From Candidatus Baldrarchaeota archaeon (GTDB lineage: Archaea > Asgardarchaeota > Baldrarchaeia > Baldrarchaeales > DXJG01): a DNA stretch of 64,000 bases. Positions 9,103 to 18,203 of this stretch are shown one piece after another. Under the pieces are notes generated by a model. It did not search any database, was not told the origin of the DNA, and saw only the letters and a list, made by a program, of their open reading frames with translations. The position numbers and the translations under genes were made by a program. Position 1 is the first letter of the stretch. The number at the start of each line of letters is the position of its first letter. The DNA is taken from assembly GCA_019056805.1 (NCBI GenBank), contig DXJG01000004.1:124001-188000 (forward strand), read 5' to 3'.

Positions 9103-9900
9103 TTACCGATGTTCCACCGACCCCGAAGTCTTAGTTAAAACTGTCTCATATATCCATTTTTTCCGATTAAAATTGTCCTTTAATAATTTTAAATCTTCTC
9201 TTAATTTCTCAGAAAATTCGTTACGATATTCTAGTATAAGTGAAGAAGCAGGATTTATCAAATTTGTATTCAATATTTTACGAAAATCAAGCACACCTTT
9301 CTCATCAAATATTGGAATGTGGTTCAAAGGTTTTCCCGCAGTTTTATTAGCTCTTTCTCTATTTGAAATATGATATACAAATATGTGATTTCTAAATTCC
9401 CTTATCTGCTTAATTACATAATTTTGATCATCAGGAATGTGAGAAAAATCGTAACACATCCCATAAAAGTCTCTTTCTACACAAAATCTATATATTTCAT
9501 ATGGATTTCTAAAAAGTCTATTTTCATTAATGAAAGTCTCCCAACAAAGCGTTACCCTGTAATTCTCAAGTATAGAAGTAATCTCCTCGTCTAATACCCT
9601 TATTGCACCTTCTCTATCAAATTTTTTTCTCAAAAAACAAGGATGTAACACTACTGTATCGCAATCGAGCTTATTAGCAAGGTTACAACATCTTTCAATC
9701 ACAATCTCGAACTCTTCAACCCTATGAATTTTTGCATTAGGTGCATGTATTGTCACAACCTCTAAACCTCTCCCTTTTACCTCTTTAAGAATATCTCCTA
9801 TTCTCAGCTTAAGAAATTCCTGAACATTAAAAAACGCTAACTCTACCTCCCTAATATCTTCAAAGAAGTTTAAAAAGTCACACCGTACCCCAAAACGCAC
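9103..9900 (-). CDS. Sugar phosphate isomerase/epimerase family (xylose isomerase-like TIM barrel)
   Basis: A 265-residue TIM-barrel protein of the AP-endonuclease-2/xylose isomerase-like family. Visible ligand-type motifs are TIHAPN (near 50), VVLHPCF (near 85), CWETFINENR (near 118), CYDFSH (near 148), HIFVYHIS (near 172) and LILEYR (near 218). These supply the His, Glu and Asp metal ligands of the family. GGTGAG sits before the GTG start at 9900. The natural reaction may be sugar or inositol isomerisation, or an uncharacterised hydrolase activity. No neighbour indicates a pathway. Confidence 0.75.
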   Translation of the reverse strand: MRFGVRCDFLNFFEDIREVELAFFNVQEFLKLRIGDILKEVKGRGLEVVTIHAPNAKIHRVEEFEIVIERCCNLANKLDCDTVVLHPCFLRKKFDREGAIRVLDEEITSILENYRVTLCWETFINENRLFRNPYEIYRFCVERDFYGMCYDFSHIPDDQNYVIKQIREFRNHIFVYHISNRERANKTAGKPLNHIPIFDEKGVLDFRKILNTNLINPASSLILEYRNEFSEKLREDLKLLKDNFNRKKWIYETVLTKTSGSVEHR

Positions 9901-10119
9901 ACATACTCACCTTTACCACTACTTCGATCCATATAAATCACGCTTGCTATACTACTTTATCTGGAGTTCAAGGCTATGCATAAGTTACTACAAAATGTTA
10001 AAATACCTTTTTTCGATGTTAAAAATGCGGCTAAATCGCCAAGGTTCTATCAAATGTTTAACTGGAGAAATCTAAGATACAAATTAACACAATTAAAGAT
10101 AACTATTTGAGAGGTTAGA

Positions 10120-11496
10120 ATGATGTTTGAAGAAGTTATTGAAAGTGTTCCGAATTACAAGGAATTTATGTACATTAATGAGTTAAATGAAAGTTCAAAA
10201 AGACTAACCAAGAAATATCCGGATATCGTTGAGTTTTTTAAAATTGGAGAATCTACCCGTGGAGAAGACATATACGCTTTGAAAGTCGGCGAAGGAGAAA
10301 ATAAGGCTATTTTAATAGGTTTCCCGCATCCAAATGAGCCAATTGGAAGCTTAACATGTGAATATCTCTCATGGAGAATAGCCGAAGACGAAAAACTCCG
10401 TGAAACTCTAGAATTTACATGGTATTTTGTTAAAGCAGCAGACATTGACGGTGCTAAGCTAAATGAAGGATGGTTCAAAGGAGAATACGACACCATAAAA
10501 CACGTGCTAAACTATTATCGTACACCAAGTGATAGACAAATCGAATGGACATTCCCCATAAAATATAAGAACTTTGAATGGAATAAGCCAGCACCAGAAA
10601 CAAAAGCACTCATGAACTTAATAGACAAAGTGAAGCCAGACCTAGTATATCCACTTCACAACTCTGCTTTCGGAGGAGTATACTTTTATGTTTCTGACCC
10701 ATGTCCAAGTCTATACTCAAAACTACATAAACTAGTAGAATCCGAAGAATTACCCCTACATCTAGGGGAGCCAGAAGCACCCTACATGAAAAAACTTGCA
10801 GATGCCATATTTTACTTCCCATCATTTAAAGAAATATATGATTTCTATGAGAAACACAGTGATAAAGATCCAACATCTTTTATTAAGCATGGAGGAAGCA
10901 GCAAAGACTACGTTAAACAAGTTAGCGACGCATTTCTAATAATTTGTGAAATGCCCTACATTTTCGATGAAAGAATTGTAGATACTTCCCCGACAAACGT
11001 AAGTAGACGGGATGCAAATCTCCAAGGAATCAAATACTGGGAAGACGTTTACGAATTTATTAAAGAAAACTTTGAAGAAACTAAAAACTACCTCAATACT
11101 TCATCACCATTCTACGAGGCTATCTACAGATTTTTGGAAACTTTCAAACCTCTACTTGAAGCAGAGAGAAAATGGGCTGAAACCGACGAATCACTAAATA
11201 GACCTGCAACGGTCAGTGAACTATTTGACAATCAAGTTATAACAAAGTACTATAGCATGAGAATAATAGGCGAGTTCATAAGACTTCTTGATGACACCGT
11301 AAAGAAAAGTGCTTCACCATCCAAGAAGTTAATTGCTGCAAGGGAAAAATCCTACAACAAACTTCTAAAAATCAATGATGAATTTCAAAAAGAGGCAAGT
11401 ATTAAGGTAATTCCTATACAGAAACTTGTGAGAGTCCAAGTAGGTGTAGCGTTATATGCGGCAGACTTTGTACAAAAAGAATATAGAAACAGATAG
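10120..11496 (+). CDS. M14-family zinc carboxypeptidase
   Basis: A 458-residue protein. The first zinc site is GFPHPNEPIG (His and Glu of H-x2-E, near residue 70), followed by VKAADIDGAKLN, and PLHNSAFGG (third zinc ligand His, near 180). FLIICEMPYIFDE (near 275) is a candidate for the catalytic Glu region. No signal peptide is visible, so it should act in the cytosol on peptides or amino-acyl conjugates. The C-terminal third is helical and lies outside the usual M14 core. The ribosome site GAGAGGT precedes tandem ATGs. It is convergent with the MBL gene, only three bases between stops. Confidence 0.75.
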   Translation: MMFEEVIESVPNYKEFMYINELNESSKRLTKKYPDIVEFFKIGESTRGEDIYALKVGEGENKAILIGFPHPNEPIGSLTCEYLSWRIAEDEKLRETLEFTWYFVKAADIDGAKLNEGWFKGEYDTIKHVLNYYRTPSDRQIEWTFPIKYKNFEWNKPAPETKALMNLIDKVKPDLVYPLHNSAFGGVYFYVSDPCPSLYSKLHKLVESEELPLHLGEPEAPYMKKLADAIFYFPSFKEIYDFYEKHSDKDPTSFIKHGGSSKDYVKQVSDAFLIICEMPYIFDERIVDTSPTNVSRRDANLQGIKYWEDVYEFIKENFEETKNYLNTSSPFYEAIYRFLETFKPLLEAERKWAETDESLNRPATVSELFDNQVITKYYSMRIIGEFIRLLDDTVKKSASPSKKLIAAREKSYNKLLKINDEFQKEASIKVIPIQKLVRVQVGVALYAADFVQKEYRNR

Positions 11497-11499
11497 AGG

Positions 11500-12408
11500 T
11501 TAAACTTCAGACTTCTTCAATGCCTTAAATCCTTTTTTTGTTTTAAAAACAAATCCTTTTCTTATCAGTCTATGTAGATGTTTTTCTATCATTATTCTTT
11601 CAAAGTACTTGAATACGACCTTTGGTTCTGGAAATTGTCCATAAATTATTGCTTTATTAACTATTTCGTCAATAGTTCGTTCCTCTCTTAAAAAACCTAG
11701 TAATTTTCTGTCTCTTTCAAAAATTTTGTCTAAATATTCATTAAATTTTACCTCAATGGCATCATTTCCCGTAATGATTCCTTTATGACTTGTAATGACT
11801 ATTTCCGGCCTTAAGCTCTTCACTTTATTTATGGAATCTATAAAATGGTCTATATCAGAGTCTAAACATCCGTACCAAGGCCCAAACGATGTTAAATCAA
11901 TATCAGACAAGAAAAGAATTTTTTCATCCGGAACGTAGAAGCAGCAATGACCAATAGAATGACCAGGTGTGTATATAACCTTTAACTTTACGTTACCAAG
12001 ATCAAAAACATAGTTATCTTCAAACTCTACATCGACTCTAGACTCTCTTAACTCAAAAATTTCTCTTATGAATATCTCTATAGCTTTTACTGCCTCATTT
12101 TCCTGTGGACCGTAACGATTCAATAATTCATCAACAGATCTTATAGCGGGAGCATCTAACTTATGGCAGCAAATCTTCGCATCTTTGAACAAATAATTAT
12201 AATTTATATGATCTTCATGGCAATGAGAATTTATAACTAAATCAACACGTTTTTCCCTAATAATTCTCTCTAAAACATTTTTCCCAAGACCAGTATCAAT
12301 TAAAACCGTACTCTCATCGTTGATAAACAGAGAATTCGAAAAAGGATATCTCCCATTATTTTGACCTTCAATAAAAAATATATTATCCGTAAGCTCCACC
12401 CACTTCAC
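11500..12408 (-). CDS. Metallo-beta-lactamase-fold hydrolase
   Basis: A 302-residue protein with the full MBL metal set: SHCHEDH at residues 61-67 (H62, H64, D66, H67), YTPGHSIGHC (next His), FLSDIDLTSFG (bridging Asp) and VITSHKG (last His). The C-terminal 80 residues form a helical, basic domain resembling the winged-helix tail of LACTB2-like MBL proteins. Such enzymes hydrolyse thioesters, lactones or RNA. The GTG start is preceded by GGATGGTG. The substrate is unknown. Confidence 0.8.
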   Translation of the reverse strand: MKWVELTDNIFFIEGQNNGRYPFSNSLFINDESTVLIDTGLGKNVLERIIREKRVDLVINSHCHEDHINYNYLFKDAKICCHKLDAPAIRSVDELLNRYGPQENEAVKAIEIFIREIFELRESRVDVEFEDNYVFDLGNVKLKVIYTPGHSIGHCCFYVPDEKILFLSDIDLTSFGPWYGCLDSDIDHFIDSINKVKSLRPEIVITSHKGIITGNDAIEVKFNEYLDKIFERDRKLLGFLREERTIDEIVNKAIIYGQFPEPKVVFKYFERIMIEKHLHRLIRKGFVFKTKKGFKALKKSEV

Positions 12409-12477
12409 GCATACACCATCCTAACTCTTAGTAAGCAAACTAAGAAATTAAAGAAACATAAATAATAGCTAGGTATG

Positions 12478-13536
12478 TTAACTTTTTTCTTTGTACTGTT
12501 CTTTGAAATATGGTATGATTTTTTCTCCATAGAGTTTATATTGCAGATCTCTATGCTTCTCAGAAACCAATGCAACCAATACTATATGTTGAGCACCGGC
12601 TTTCACCCATTTCTCAAGCTTTTCAATACATGAATCGGGAGAACCCCAAACATAGAAATCTTCAATATCTTCAAACGATATTTTTGATGCATAATCCATT
12701 ATTTTTTTAACATTTTCAGGTGTATATAGGAACTTTTCAAGTGAAAGCTCTTTAGGCACATCTATACCTCTCTTCTTCAATTCTTCTGCAGCGAAAACTG
12801 AAAATACTCTTGCAGGAAACTCAATAATTTTCCTGGCATCTTCATCATTATCTGCAACGACGCCATAAAGCAAAACACCATACTCAAAATCCTTCAACCT
12901 ACTATACTTTCTTCTCATATTCTCCAACTCTTCACGCATCCTCTGATAATCCTCCACTGTTCTCCCCAGTGGAAGCCATCCATCACCGTATTTAGCCGTA
13001 ATTTTCAAAGTTCTCGGTGAATTTGCAGCAATCCAAAGTGGTGGGTGAGGTTTTTGAACAGGTTTAGGGCGAATAAAAGCATCTCTTAACTTAAAGAATT
13101 TTCCATCATAATTTACAGGATCCCTAGTCCAAAGTGATAAAATAACTTCTATAGCTTCCTTCATTCTGGAGACAGGCTTATCCCAAGGTATACCGAAAGG
13201 AATAATGCTCATTGCTTCTCCAGCACCAACAGCAGCTATAACCCTACCATTTGAAATATGGTCAAGTGTCATAATTGTTTGTGCAAGAACCGCAGGGTGT
13301 CTAGTTTGTATATTAGTAACCGATGTACCAAGCTTAACTTTCTTTGTCACCATGGCGACTGCAGCTAGCGATGTGTAAGCTTCCATCGCATCAAGTCTTC
13401 GCAAACCCATTCCTACTAGGTGATCCGCCATCCAAATAGAATCAAAACCAAGTTCCTCAGCCATTTTAGCACGTTTCAAAATTTCCTGCCAAGGATGAAA
13501 AGGAAGAGCAATACCAAATCTAACATTTCTTTTCAA
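12478..13536 (-). CDS. F420-dependent luciferase-like (LLM class) oxidoreductase
   Basis: A 352-residue TIM-barrel flavin/F420 enzyme of the bacterial-luciferase superfamily. Characteristic stretches are ELGFDSIWMADHL near 30, KLGTSVTNIQTRHPAVLAQ near 69, DHISNGRVIAAVGAGEA near 92 and PPLWIAANSPRTLKITAKYG near 165. This branch includes methylene-tetrahydromethanopterin reductase (Mer) and F420-dependent alcohol or sugar dehydrogenases; the sequence alone does not settle which. The window also encodes CofE for F420, which supports F420 as cofactor. TTG start; divergent from the ferredoxin gene, sharing a 150-base promoter region. Confidence 0.8.
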   Translation of the reverse strand: MKRNVRFGIALPFHPWQEILKRAKMAEELGFDSIWMADHLVGMGLRRLDAMEAYTSLAAVAMVTKKVKLGTSVTNIQTRHPAVLAQTIMTLDHISNGRVIAAVGAGEAMSIIPFGIPWDKPVSRMKEAIEVILSLWTRDPVNYDGKFFKLRDAFIRPKPVQKPHPPLWIAANSPRTLKITAKYGDGWLPLGRTVEDYQRMREELENMRRKYSRLKDFEYGVLLYGVVADNDEDARKIIEFPARVFSVFAAEELKKRGIDVPKELSLEKFLYTPENVKKIMDYASKISFEDIEDFYVWGSPDSCIEKLEKWVKAGAQHIVLVALVSEKHRDLQYKLYGEKIIPYFKEQYKEKS

Positions 13537-13689
13537 TTCTCAGCCCCCGACACTCGATATAAATTTCAATTAGTATACTACATATAGTTGTTAAAATAAA
13601 TTAATGATACGAAAAACGAACCTCAAAGTTTTTATTAACTCTTCTCAATTAAACTAAACGTACCATCGATATTGGGAGGGAGATTATCA

Positions 13690-13917
13690 ATGTCAAGAGC
13701 TCCTAAAGTTGACCACAACTTATGTAAAGGTCACGGCATTTGCTACGATGTTTGTCCAGCTGATCCAAAAGTCTATGAAATTAAAGGAGACCCACCTAAA
13801 GCATGGGTTGTAAACCCAGAAGCATGCATCGAATGTGAATCATGTGTTGCAAACTGTCCAGAAGGAGCAATAGAACTAGTAGATATTGAAGAAGCTGGAC
13901 CAAAACCAGAAAGTTAA
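13690..13917 (+). CDS. Small ferredoxin, one complete and one His-substituted Cys motif
   Basis: 75 residues from ATG 13690; the in-frame TTG at 13672 is rejected because it would overlap the ribosome site GGGAGGGAG at 13674-13682. The first cluster motif reads CKGHGICYDVCP, C-x2-H-x2-C-x3-CP, with His where the second Cys should be. The second motif CIECESCVANCP is a complete C-x2-C-x2-C-x3-CP. The first site may therefore hold a [3Fe-4S] or His-ligated cluster, as known for some actinobacterial ferredoxins that partner oxidases or reductases. It converges on the indolepyruvate oxidoreductase genes and diverges from the LLM oxidoreductase, either of which could be its redox partner. Confidence 0.85.
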   Translation: MSRAPKVDHNLCKGHGICYDVCPADPKVYEIKGDPPKAWVVNPEACIECESCVANCPEGAIELVDIEEAGPKPES

Positions 13918-13985
13918 ACAACTCTACATCTATATTTATTTTAAATAAAATATGGAAATGTTATGTATTTTTCATGAAATAATTG

Positions 13986-14600
13986 TTAATCGCTGTCACT
14001 AGTTGCTGCTTTTGAATAAGAGGAATAACCTAATTTTAATGCTTTTATATTTATTTCTCTCCAAGGCTCAGGCATTCTTGAAATAACCTTTTCAACATCT
14101 TCCAATTTTACGAAGCCATCAAGTATTTTGCTACCAAGCAATGCTCCAAGCATAACCATGTTTGCTGAAACATAGCTCCCAGCTTCTTCAGCAAGTTTAT
14201 CACCATCTAAAACCACTGTTTTTAGTCCACTTGATTTGATTTTCTCGATTATATCACTCATTTTAGGCATTTTTACTCCAGGAACATTAGGTCTGATTAA
14301 TCTTCTATTAAGAATAAGGAGTGTTTTCTTGTTCGCATAATTAATGTATCTCGCAGCTTCTAACAGTTCCATCGAAACTATTACATGAGCACCTTTTAAG
14401 GGTATTAGAGGAGATTCAACATCACCAATTCTTATGTGCGTTACCACGCTTCCTCCTCTTTGAGCCATGCCATGTACCTCTGCGGTTAAAACTTTAACTC
14501 CATTTAATATTGCCGCTTCAGCTAAAACTCTTCCAAATGTTATTAGTCCCTGGCCTCCAACACCAACAGCTAAAACATTCTTATACCTATTTTCTTTCAT
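13986..14600 (-). CDS. iorB: Indolepyruvate ferredoxin oxidoreductase, beta subunit
   Basis: 204 residues of the pyruvate/2-oxoacid oxidoreductase gamma-domain family. VGVGGQGLITFGRVLAEAA near residue 10 and EVHGMAQRGGSVVTHIR near 38 are the signature motifs. With IorA it oxidatively decarboxylates aryl pyruvates (from Trp, Phe, Tyr transamination) to aryl-acetyl-CoA, reducing ferredoxin. It follows iorA directly: the iorA stop (14603-14605) is two bases before ATG 14600, and GGTGG inside the end of iorA serves as its ribosome site, so translation is probably coupled. Confidence 0.9.
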   Translation of the reverse strand: MKENRYKNVLAVGVGGQGLITFGRVLAEAAILNGVKVLTAEVHGMAQRGGSVVTHIRIGDVESPLIPLKGAHVIVSMELLEAARYINYANKKTLLILNRRLIRPNVPGVKMPKMSDIIEKIKSSGLKTVVLDGDKLAEEAGSYVSANMVMLGALLGSKILDGFVKLEDVEKVISRMPEPWREINIKALKLGYSSYSKAATSDSD

Positions 14601-14602
14601 TT

Positions 14603-16513
14603 TCACCACCAAAGTTCCTTCCACTCTTTTCCAGGCTTAATTGTAGGTTCTATTGCTTTAACTGGACATACTTGGGCACAATCTCCACAACCAACACAAA
14701 GTGTTGGGTCTATGTAGGCTTTATTATCCTCTAATACTTGAATAGCTGGACAAGCAAACACGTTGTAGCATCTCGTGCATGCTGTACATTTTTCAAGGTC
14801 AACTCTGTAAACTGGTATCTTTATGTTTTTTCTGCGAGCATCTGAAGCAACAAGCAAGGCACATTTCCTCAAAGATACAACAACTGCTGGCTTTCCTTTT
14901 TCTTCGATAAATTTTAATGCTTTTGCAATCTTTTCTGCAGTTTCATCCAATTTGAAAGGATTTACAACATCTATATATTCTACCCCGATTGATTTAGCTA
15001 TTTCCTCTGGTCTTATTATTTTTGCCGTTTTCCCACTAGCTGTTATCCCTGTTCCCGGATGTGGTTGATGACCAGTCATCGCTGTTGTCCTATTATCCAA
15101 TATAATTGTTAAGAATGGAGTGTTGTTGTATACGGCATTTATTAGTGGAGGAATTCCTGCATGGAAAAATGTTGAATCACCTATAATTGCGATCATAGGT
15201 TGCTTAGTTGTTATTGCAAGTCCATTTGCTGCACCTATACTACCTCCCATTTCTATACATGTATCCTGCACCCTGTACGGTGGATTTAATCCGAGAGTAT
15301 AACAACCTATGTCTCCAAGATATACGGGTTTTATTTTCAACTTGCTTACAGCTTTTTTAAGAGCAAAAAAGGTTGCTCTATGAGGACATCCTGGGCAAAG
15401 AGTTGGGGGTCTTGGTGGAACTTCAATACTTATTTCTTGGTTGGTTTCTAACCATGGGATACTCTGTTTTGAAACATTTAGAAATTTTATCAGAGATTCT
15501 GCTACCCTATTTAACGTTAATTCTCCTTCTCTTGGGACAAGGTCTTTACCATGTACTTTAACTGTTATTCCCTCTTCTTGAACTATTGCTTTTATTTTCT
15601 CCTCAACTATCGGTTCCAATTCTTCTACAACAAGAACCTCTTCTGCATCCTTAACAGCTTCAACAACAAGTTTTCTCGGCACAGGGACCGTTGAACTTAT
15701 TTTAAGTACAGTTATTTCATCAAGTTTATCTATTTCTTTCAACACATCAACTACGTGTCCATAAGTTATTCCACAGGCCACTATAACTTTCTTTGAACCG
15801 GGATTTTCAATTTTATTAAAAGGAAAATCATTTACAGCTTCTTCTATCTTACTCCATCTTTCTAAAAGTTTTGGTCTAAGTTTTCGTGCGTGTGCAGGAA
15901 CTAAAACCCATCTTTTAACATCTTTCAAAAATTCTCCCTCAACTGGTTTCCTCAACTCCCCTAGTAGAATTGGGCCTCGTGCATGACTTATTCTTGTTGT
16001 TGTTCTTAAAATTACAGGATGCTCAAATTTTTCACTAAAATTGAAAATCTCCTTGGTGAGATCTTTTGCCTCTGCTGGGCTATACGGTTCAAAGACAGGT
16101 ATAAAGGCATGTAATCCGTACCATCTATTGTCTTGTTCATTTTGACTACTCCACATTCCAACGTCATCTGCTGTTACTATTACAAATCCTCCTCTAACCC
16201 CTGTGTATGCACTACTCATTAAGGGATCTGCTGCAACATTTAAGCCAACATGCTTCATACATGTTAGAGCTCTAACACCCGACATTGCTGCGCCGTAAGC
16301 TGCTTCAAAAGCAACTTTCTCGTTTGTACTCCACTCAACATGAATACCCAACACATTAGCATACCTTGCAAGAGTTTCCACAATTTCTGTTGAAGGAGTT
16401 CCAGGATAAGCTGAAGCAAAAGATATTCCAGCTTCCACAGCTCCTCTAGCTATCGCTTCATTCCCCATCAACAAAACAGTCTTACCAGCTTGCTCAAGAA
16501 AAACCTTAGACAT
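14603..16513 (-). CDS. iorA: Indolepyruvate ferredoxin oxidoreductase, alpha subunit
   Basis: 636 residues, the usual length. The N-terminal pyrimidine-binding domain has FASAYPGTPSTEIVETLA near 30. The TPP-binding domain has CPGCPHRATFFAL (near 372) and GDSTFFHAGIPPLINAVYN (near 445). The C-terminus carries two ferredoxin-type motifs, CTACTRCYNVFACP with the four-residue gap typical of IorA, and CVGCGDCAQVCP. TPP and Fe-S clusters drive CoA-dependent oxidation of aryl pyruvates in the cytosol. The ribosome site GGGTG precedes the ATG. Forms an operon with iorB; indicates aromatic amino acid fermentation. Confidence 0.93.
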   Translation of the reverse strand: MSKVFLEQAGKTVLLMGNEAIARGAVEAGISFASAYPGTPSTEIVETLARYANVLGIHVEWSTNEKVAFEAAYGAAMSGVRALTCMKHVGLNVAADPLMSSAYTGVRGGFVIVTADDVGMWSSQNEQDNRWYGLHAFIPVFEPYSPAEAKDLTKEIFNFSEKFEHPVILRTTTRISHARGPILLGELRKPVEGEFLKDVKRWVLVPAHARKLRPKLLERWSKIEEAVNDFPFNKIENPGSKKVIVACGITYGHVVDVLKEIDKLDEITVLKISSTVPVPRKLVVEAVKDAEEVLVVEELEPIVEEKIKAIVQEEGITVKVHGKDLVPREGELTLNRVAESLIKFLNVSKQSIPWLETNQEISIEVPPRPPTLCPGCPHRATFFALKKAVSKLKIKPVYLGDIGCYTLGLNPPYRVQDTCIEMGGSIGAANGLAITTKQPMIAIIGDSTFFHAGIPPLINAVYNNTPFLTIILDNRTTAMTGHQPHPGTGITASGKTAKIIRPEEIAKSIGVEYIDVVNPFKLDETAEKIAKALKFIEEKGKPAVVVSLRKCALLVASDARRKNIKIPVYRVDLEKCTACTRCYNVFACPAIQVLEDNKAYIDPTLCVGCGDCAQVCPVKAIEPTIKPGKEWKELWW

Positions 16514-16662
16514 TTGTATACACCCATGTGAAAATCAACAAGAGAACTAATAAGTTTTAGGATAGTTTACATTTCCAAAACAATGGCTTGAAATAAATAT
16601 TCCTAAAATATAAACAAACTTTATACCACATTGCTAACTTTTTGTATTATGTGTGAAGTAAA

Positions 16663-17562
16663 TTGAAACTCATCACCCTAACTAAGTTTAAACATATAAT
16701 TATCAGCATCTCCATATTGTTATTGATAGTTCTATTGGTTTTCATGCCAAGATTTAAAATATCTCCTCAAAATCACAAAATTTCGTCCTGGATATATCAA
16801 TTACAAAATGCAGATTTTTACGAGTTATTAGAAATAGATGTAGATTTACTGGTAATAGATCCAGATGACGCTGGATTTACCGAAAATCAGCTGAACACTT
16901 TAAGAGAATCTGGTAAACTAATTTTAGCTTATTTAAGTATAGGGGAAGCTGAGGATTACCGAAATTACTGGAAAAAGGAATGGTATGAAAACCCGCCGGA
17001 ATGGTTAGGTGAAGAAAATCCGGATTGGCCAGGATGCTATAAAGTTAAGTACTGGTACTCGGAGTGGCAAGCAATAGTATATTCTAGGCTAAATGAAACA
17101 ATTCTCAATGGCTACGATGGAGCATACTTGGATTGTATAGATGCATATGAATATTGGACTGAAAAGGGAATTGATGAGGCAAAAGAGTTAATGATAGAGT
17201 TTGTAATATCAATATCTGAAAAAGCTAAGTCTTTGAAACCTGGATTTTTGATATTTCCTCAAAACTGTCCAGAACTTGTAGCTGATTCAAGATATTCAAA
17301 TGCTATAGACGGCTTAGGTAAGGAGGATACCTGGTATATTGGAGATGAGCCAAGAAGTCAAGAAGATATAGAATATGATATATATTACCTAGATTTAGCG
17401 GTTAGAAAAGGTAAAACGGTTTTAGTAATTGATTATGTAACCGAATTAGATAAAATAATTGACTTCTTCAATAAAGCTAGGGAGAGAGGTTATATTCCAT
17501 ATGTTGGCCCTAGGGAACTTGATAAAATAGGGTATTACACTCCTCCATCAAATTCTACTTAA
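16663..17562 (+). CDS. GH114/TM1410-like predicted polysaccharide hydrolase, secreted or anchored
   Basis: 299 residues with an N-terminal hydrophobic segment (about residues 10-30) acting as signal or anchor. The remainder matches the TM1410/GH114 TIM-barrel family: WIYQLQNADFYEL, VIDPDDAG, LAYLSIGEAEDYR, then NPDWPGCYKVKYW, GAYLDCIDAYEYW and IFPQNCPEL. The conserved Asp and Glu residues in these strands are the proposed active site. Characterised relatives hydrolyse alpha-1,4-polygalactosamine, but most members are untested. TTG start with a weak ribosome site. Transcribed alone and convergent with the ligase-phosphoesterase gene. Confidence 0.7.
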   Translation: MKLITLTKFKHIIISISILLLIVLLVFMPRFKISPQNHKISSWIYQLQNADFYELLEIDVDLLVIDPDDAGFTENQLNTLRESGKLILAYLSIGEAEDYRNYWKKEWYENPPEWLGEENPDWPGCYKVKYWYSEWQAIVYSRLNETILNGYDGAYLDCIDAYEYWTEKGIDEAKELMIEFVISISEKAKSLKPGFLIFPQNCPELVADSRYSNAIDGLGKEDTWYIGDEPRSQEDIEYDIYYLDLAVRKGKTVLVIDYVTELDKIIDFFNKARERGYIPYVGPRELDKIGYYTPPSNST

Positions 17563-17583
17563 AATAAGAGAATATTGGTTAAA

Positions 17584-18030
17584 TTATTTCTTGGTTTTGA
17601 AAAACAACCAATTTTTAGGATCTTTCCCAGGTCTTAGTTTAATCAGAGCATATTTTCCCCGTAACCTTTTTCCCTGTAATTCAAAGACAATTTTCGTGTC
17701 GCTTCTTTCCAAAAGTCTATAAGTCCCCTTATCCCAAATCTCAACCTTCCCTGCCCCATAACCCTCAGGTATGATTCCTTCAAAGTCAGCATAGTCTAAT
17801 GAATGATCTTCAACTTGAACTGCAAGCCTCTTGACACCAGGTTCGCTAGGAGGTTCTTTTGGTATTGCCCAGCTTTTTAAAACTCCATCCATTTCGAGTC
17901 TTAAATCATAATGTAAGCGTCTAGCATAATGTTTCTGAATAACAAAAATAGGAGCTTTTTCCATATTGCTTGAAATAGTTGAGTTATTTGAGTTTTCTAA
18001 ATCTTCTTTTGACATTTCCATCAAGCTCAA
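17584..18030 (-). CDS. Stand-alone DNA ligase D-type 3'-phosphoesterase
   Basis: 148 residues forming just the LigD phosphoesterase (PE) domain. It reads FVIQKHYARRLHYDLRLEMD (residues 29-48) and VEDHSLDYADFEG (73-85). The metal and phosphate residues known in Pseudomonas LigD (H42, H48, D50, R52, H84, Y88) all map here with a constant offset of eight: H34, H40, D42, R44, H76, Y80. It should trim 3'-phosphate or ribonucleotide ends before ligation. No ligase, polymerase or Ku gene is in the window. The exact start is uncertain: TTG 18030 or an ATG three or five codons later. Confidence 0.88.
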   Translation of the reverse strand: MSLMEMSKEDLENSNNSTISSNMEKAPIFVIQKHYARRLHYDLRLEMDGVLKSWAIPKEPPSEPGVKRLAVQVEDHSLDYADFEGIIPEGYGAGKVEIWDKGTYRLLERSDTKIVFELQGKRLRGKYALIKLRPGKDPKNWLFFKTKK

Positions 18031-18203
18031 CCAAAATTAAATATTTTTAAACAATAAAGTAAGGGAGTATTTATATGTTTTATTACTATCCTCTGACACT
18101 ATTTTTAAATTTCCAATTCAACATAGTTCGTATATAGATGAAAACCAAACACATAATAACACATTTCTTAATTTGTTATACATAATTCCAAAGGTGAAAG
18201 ATA

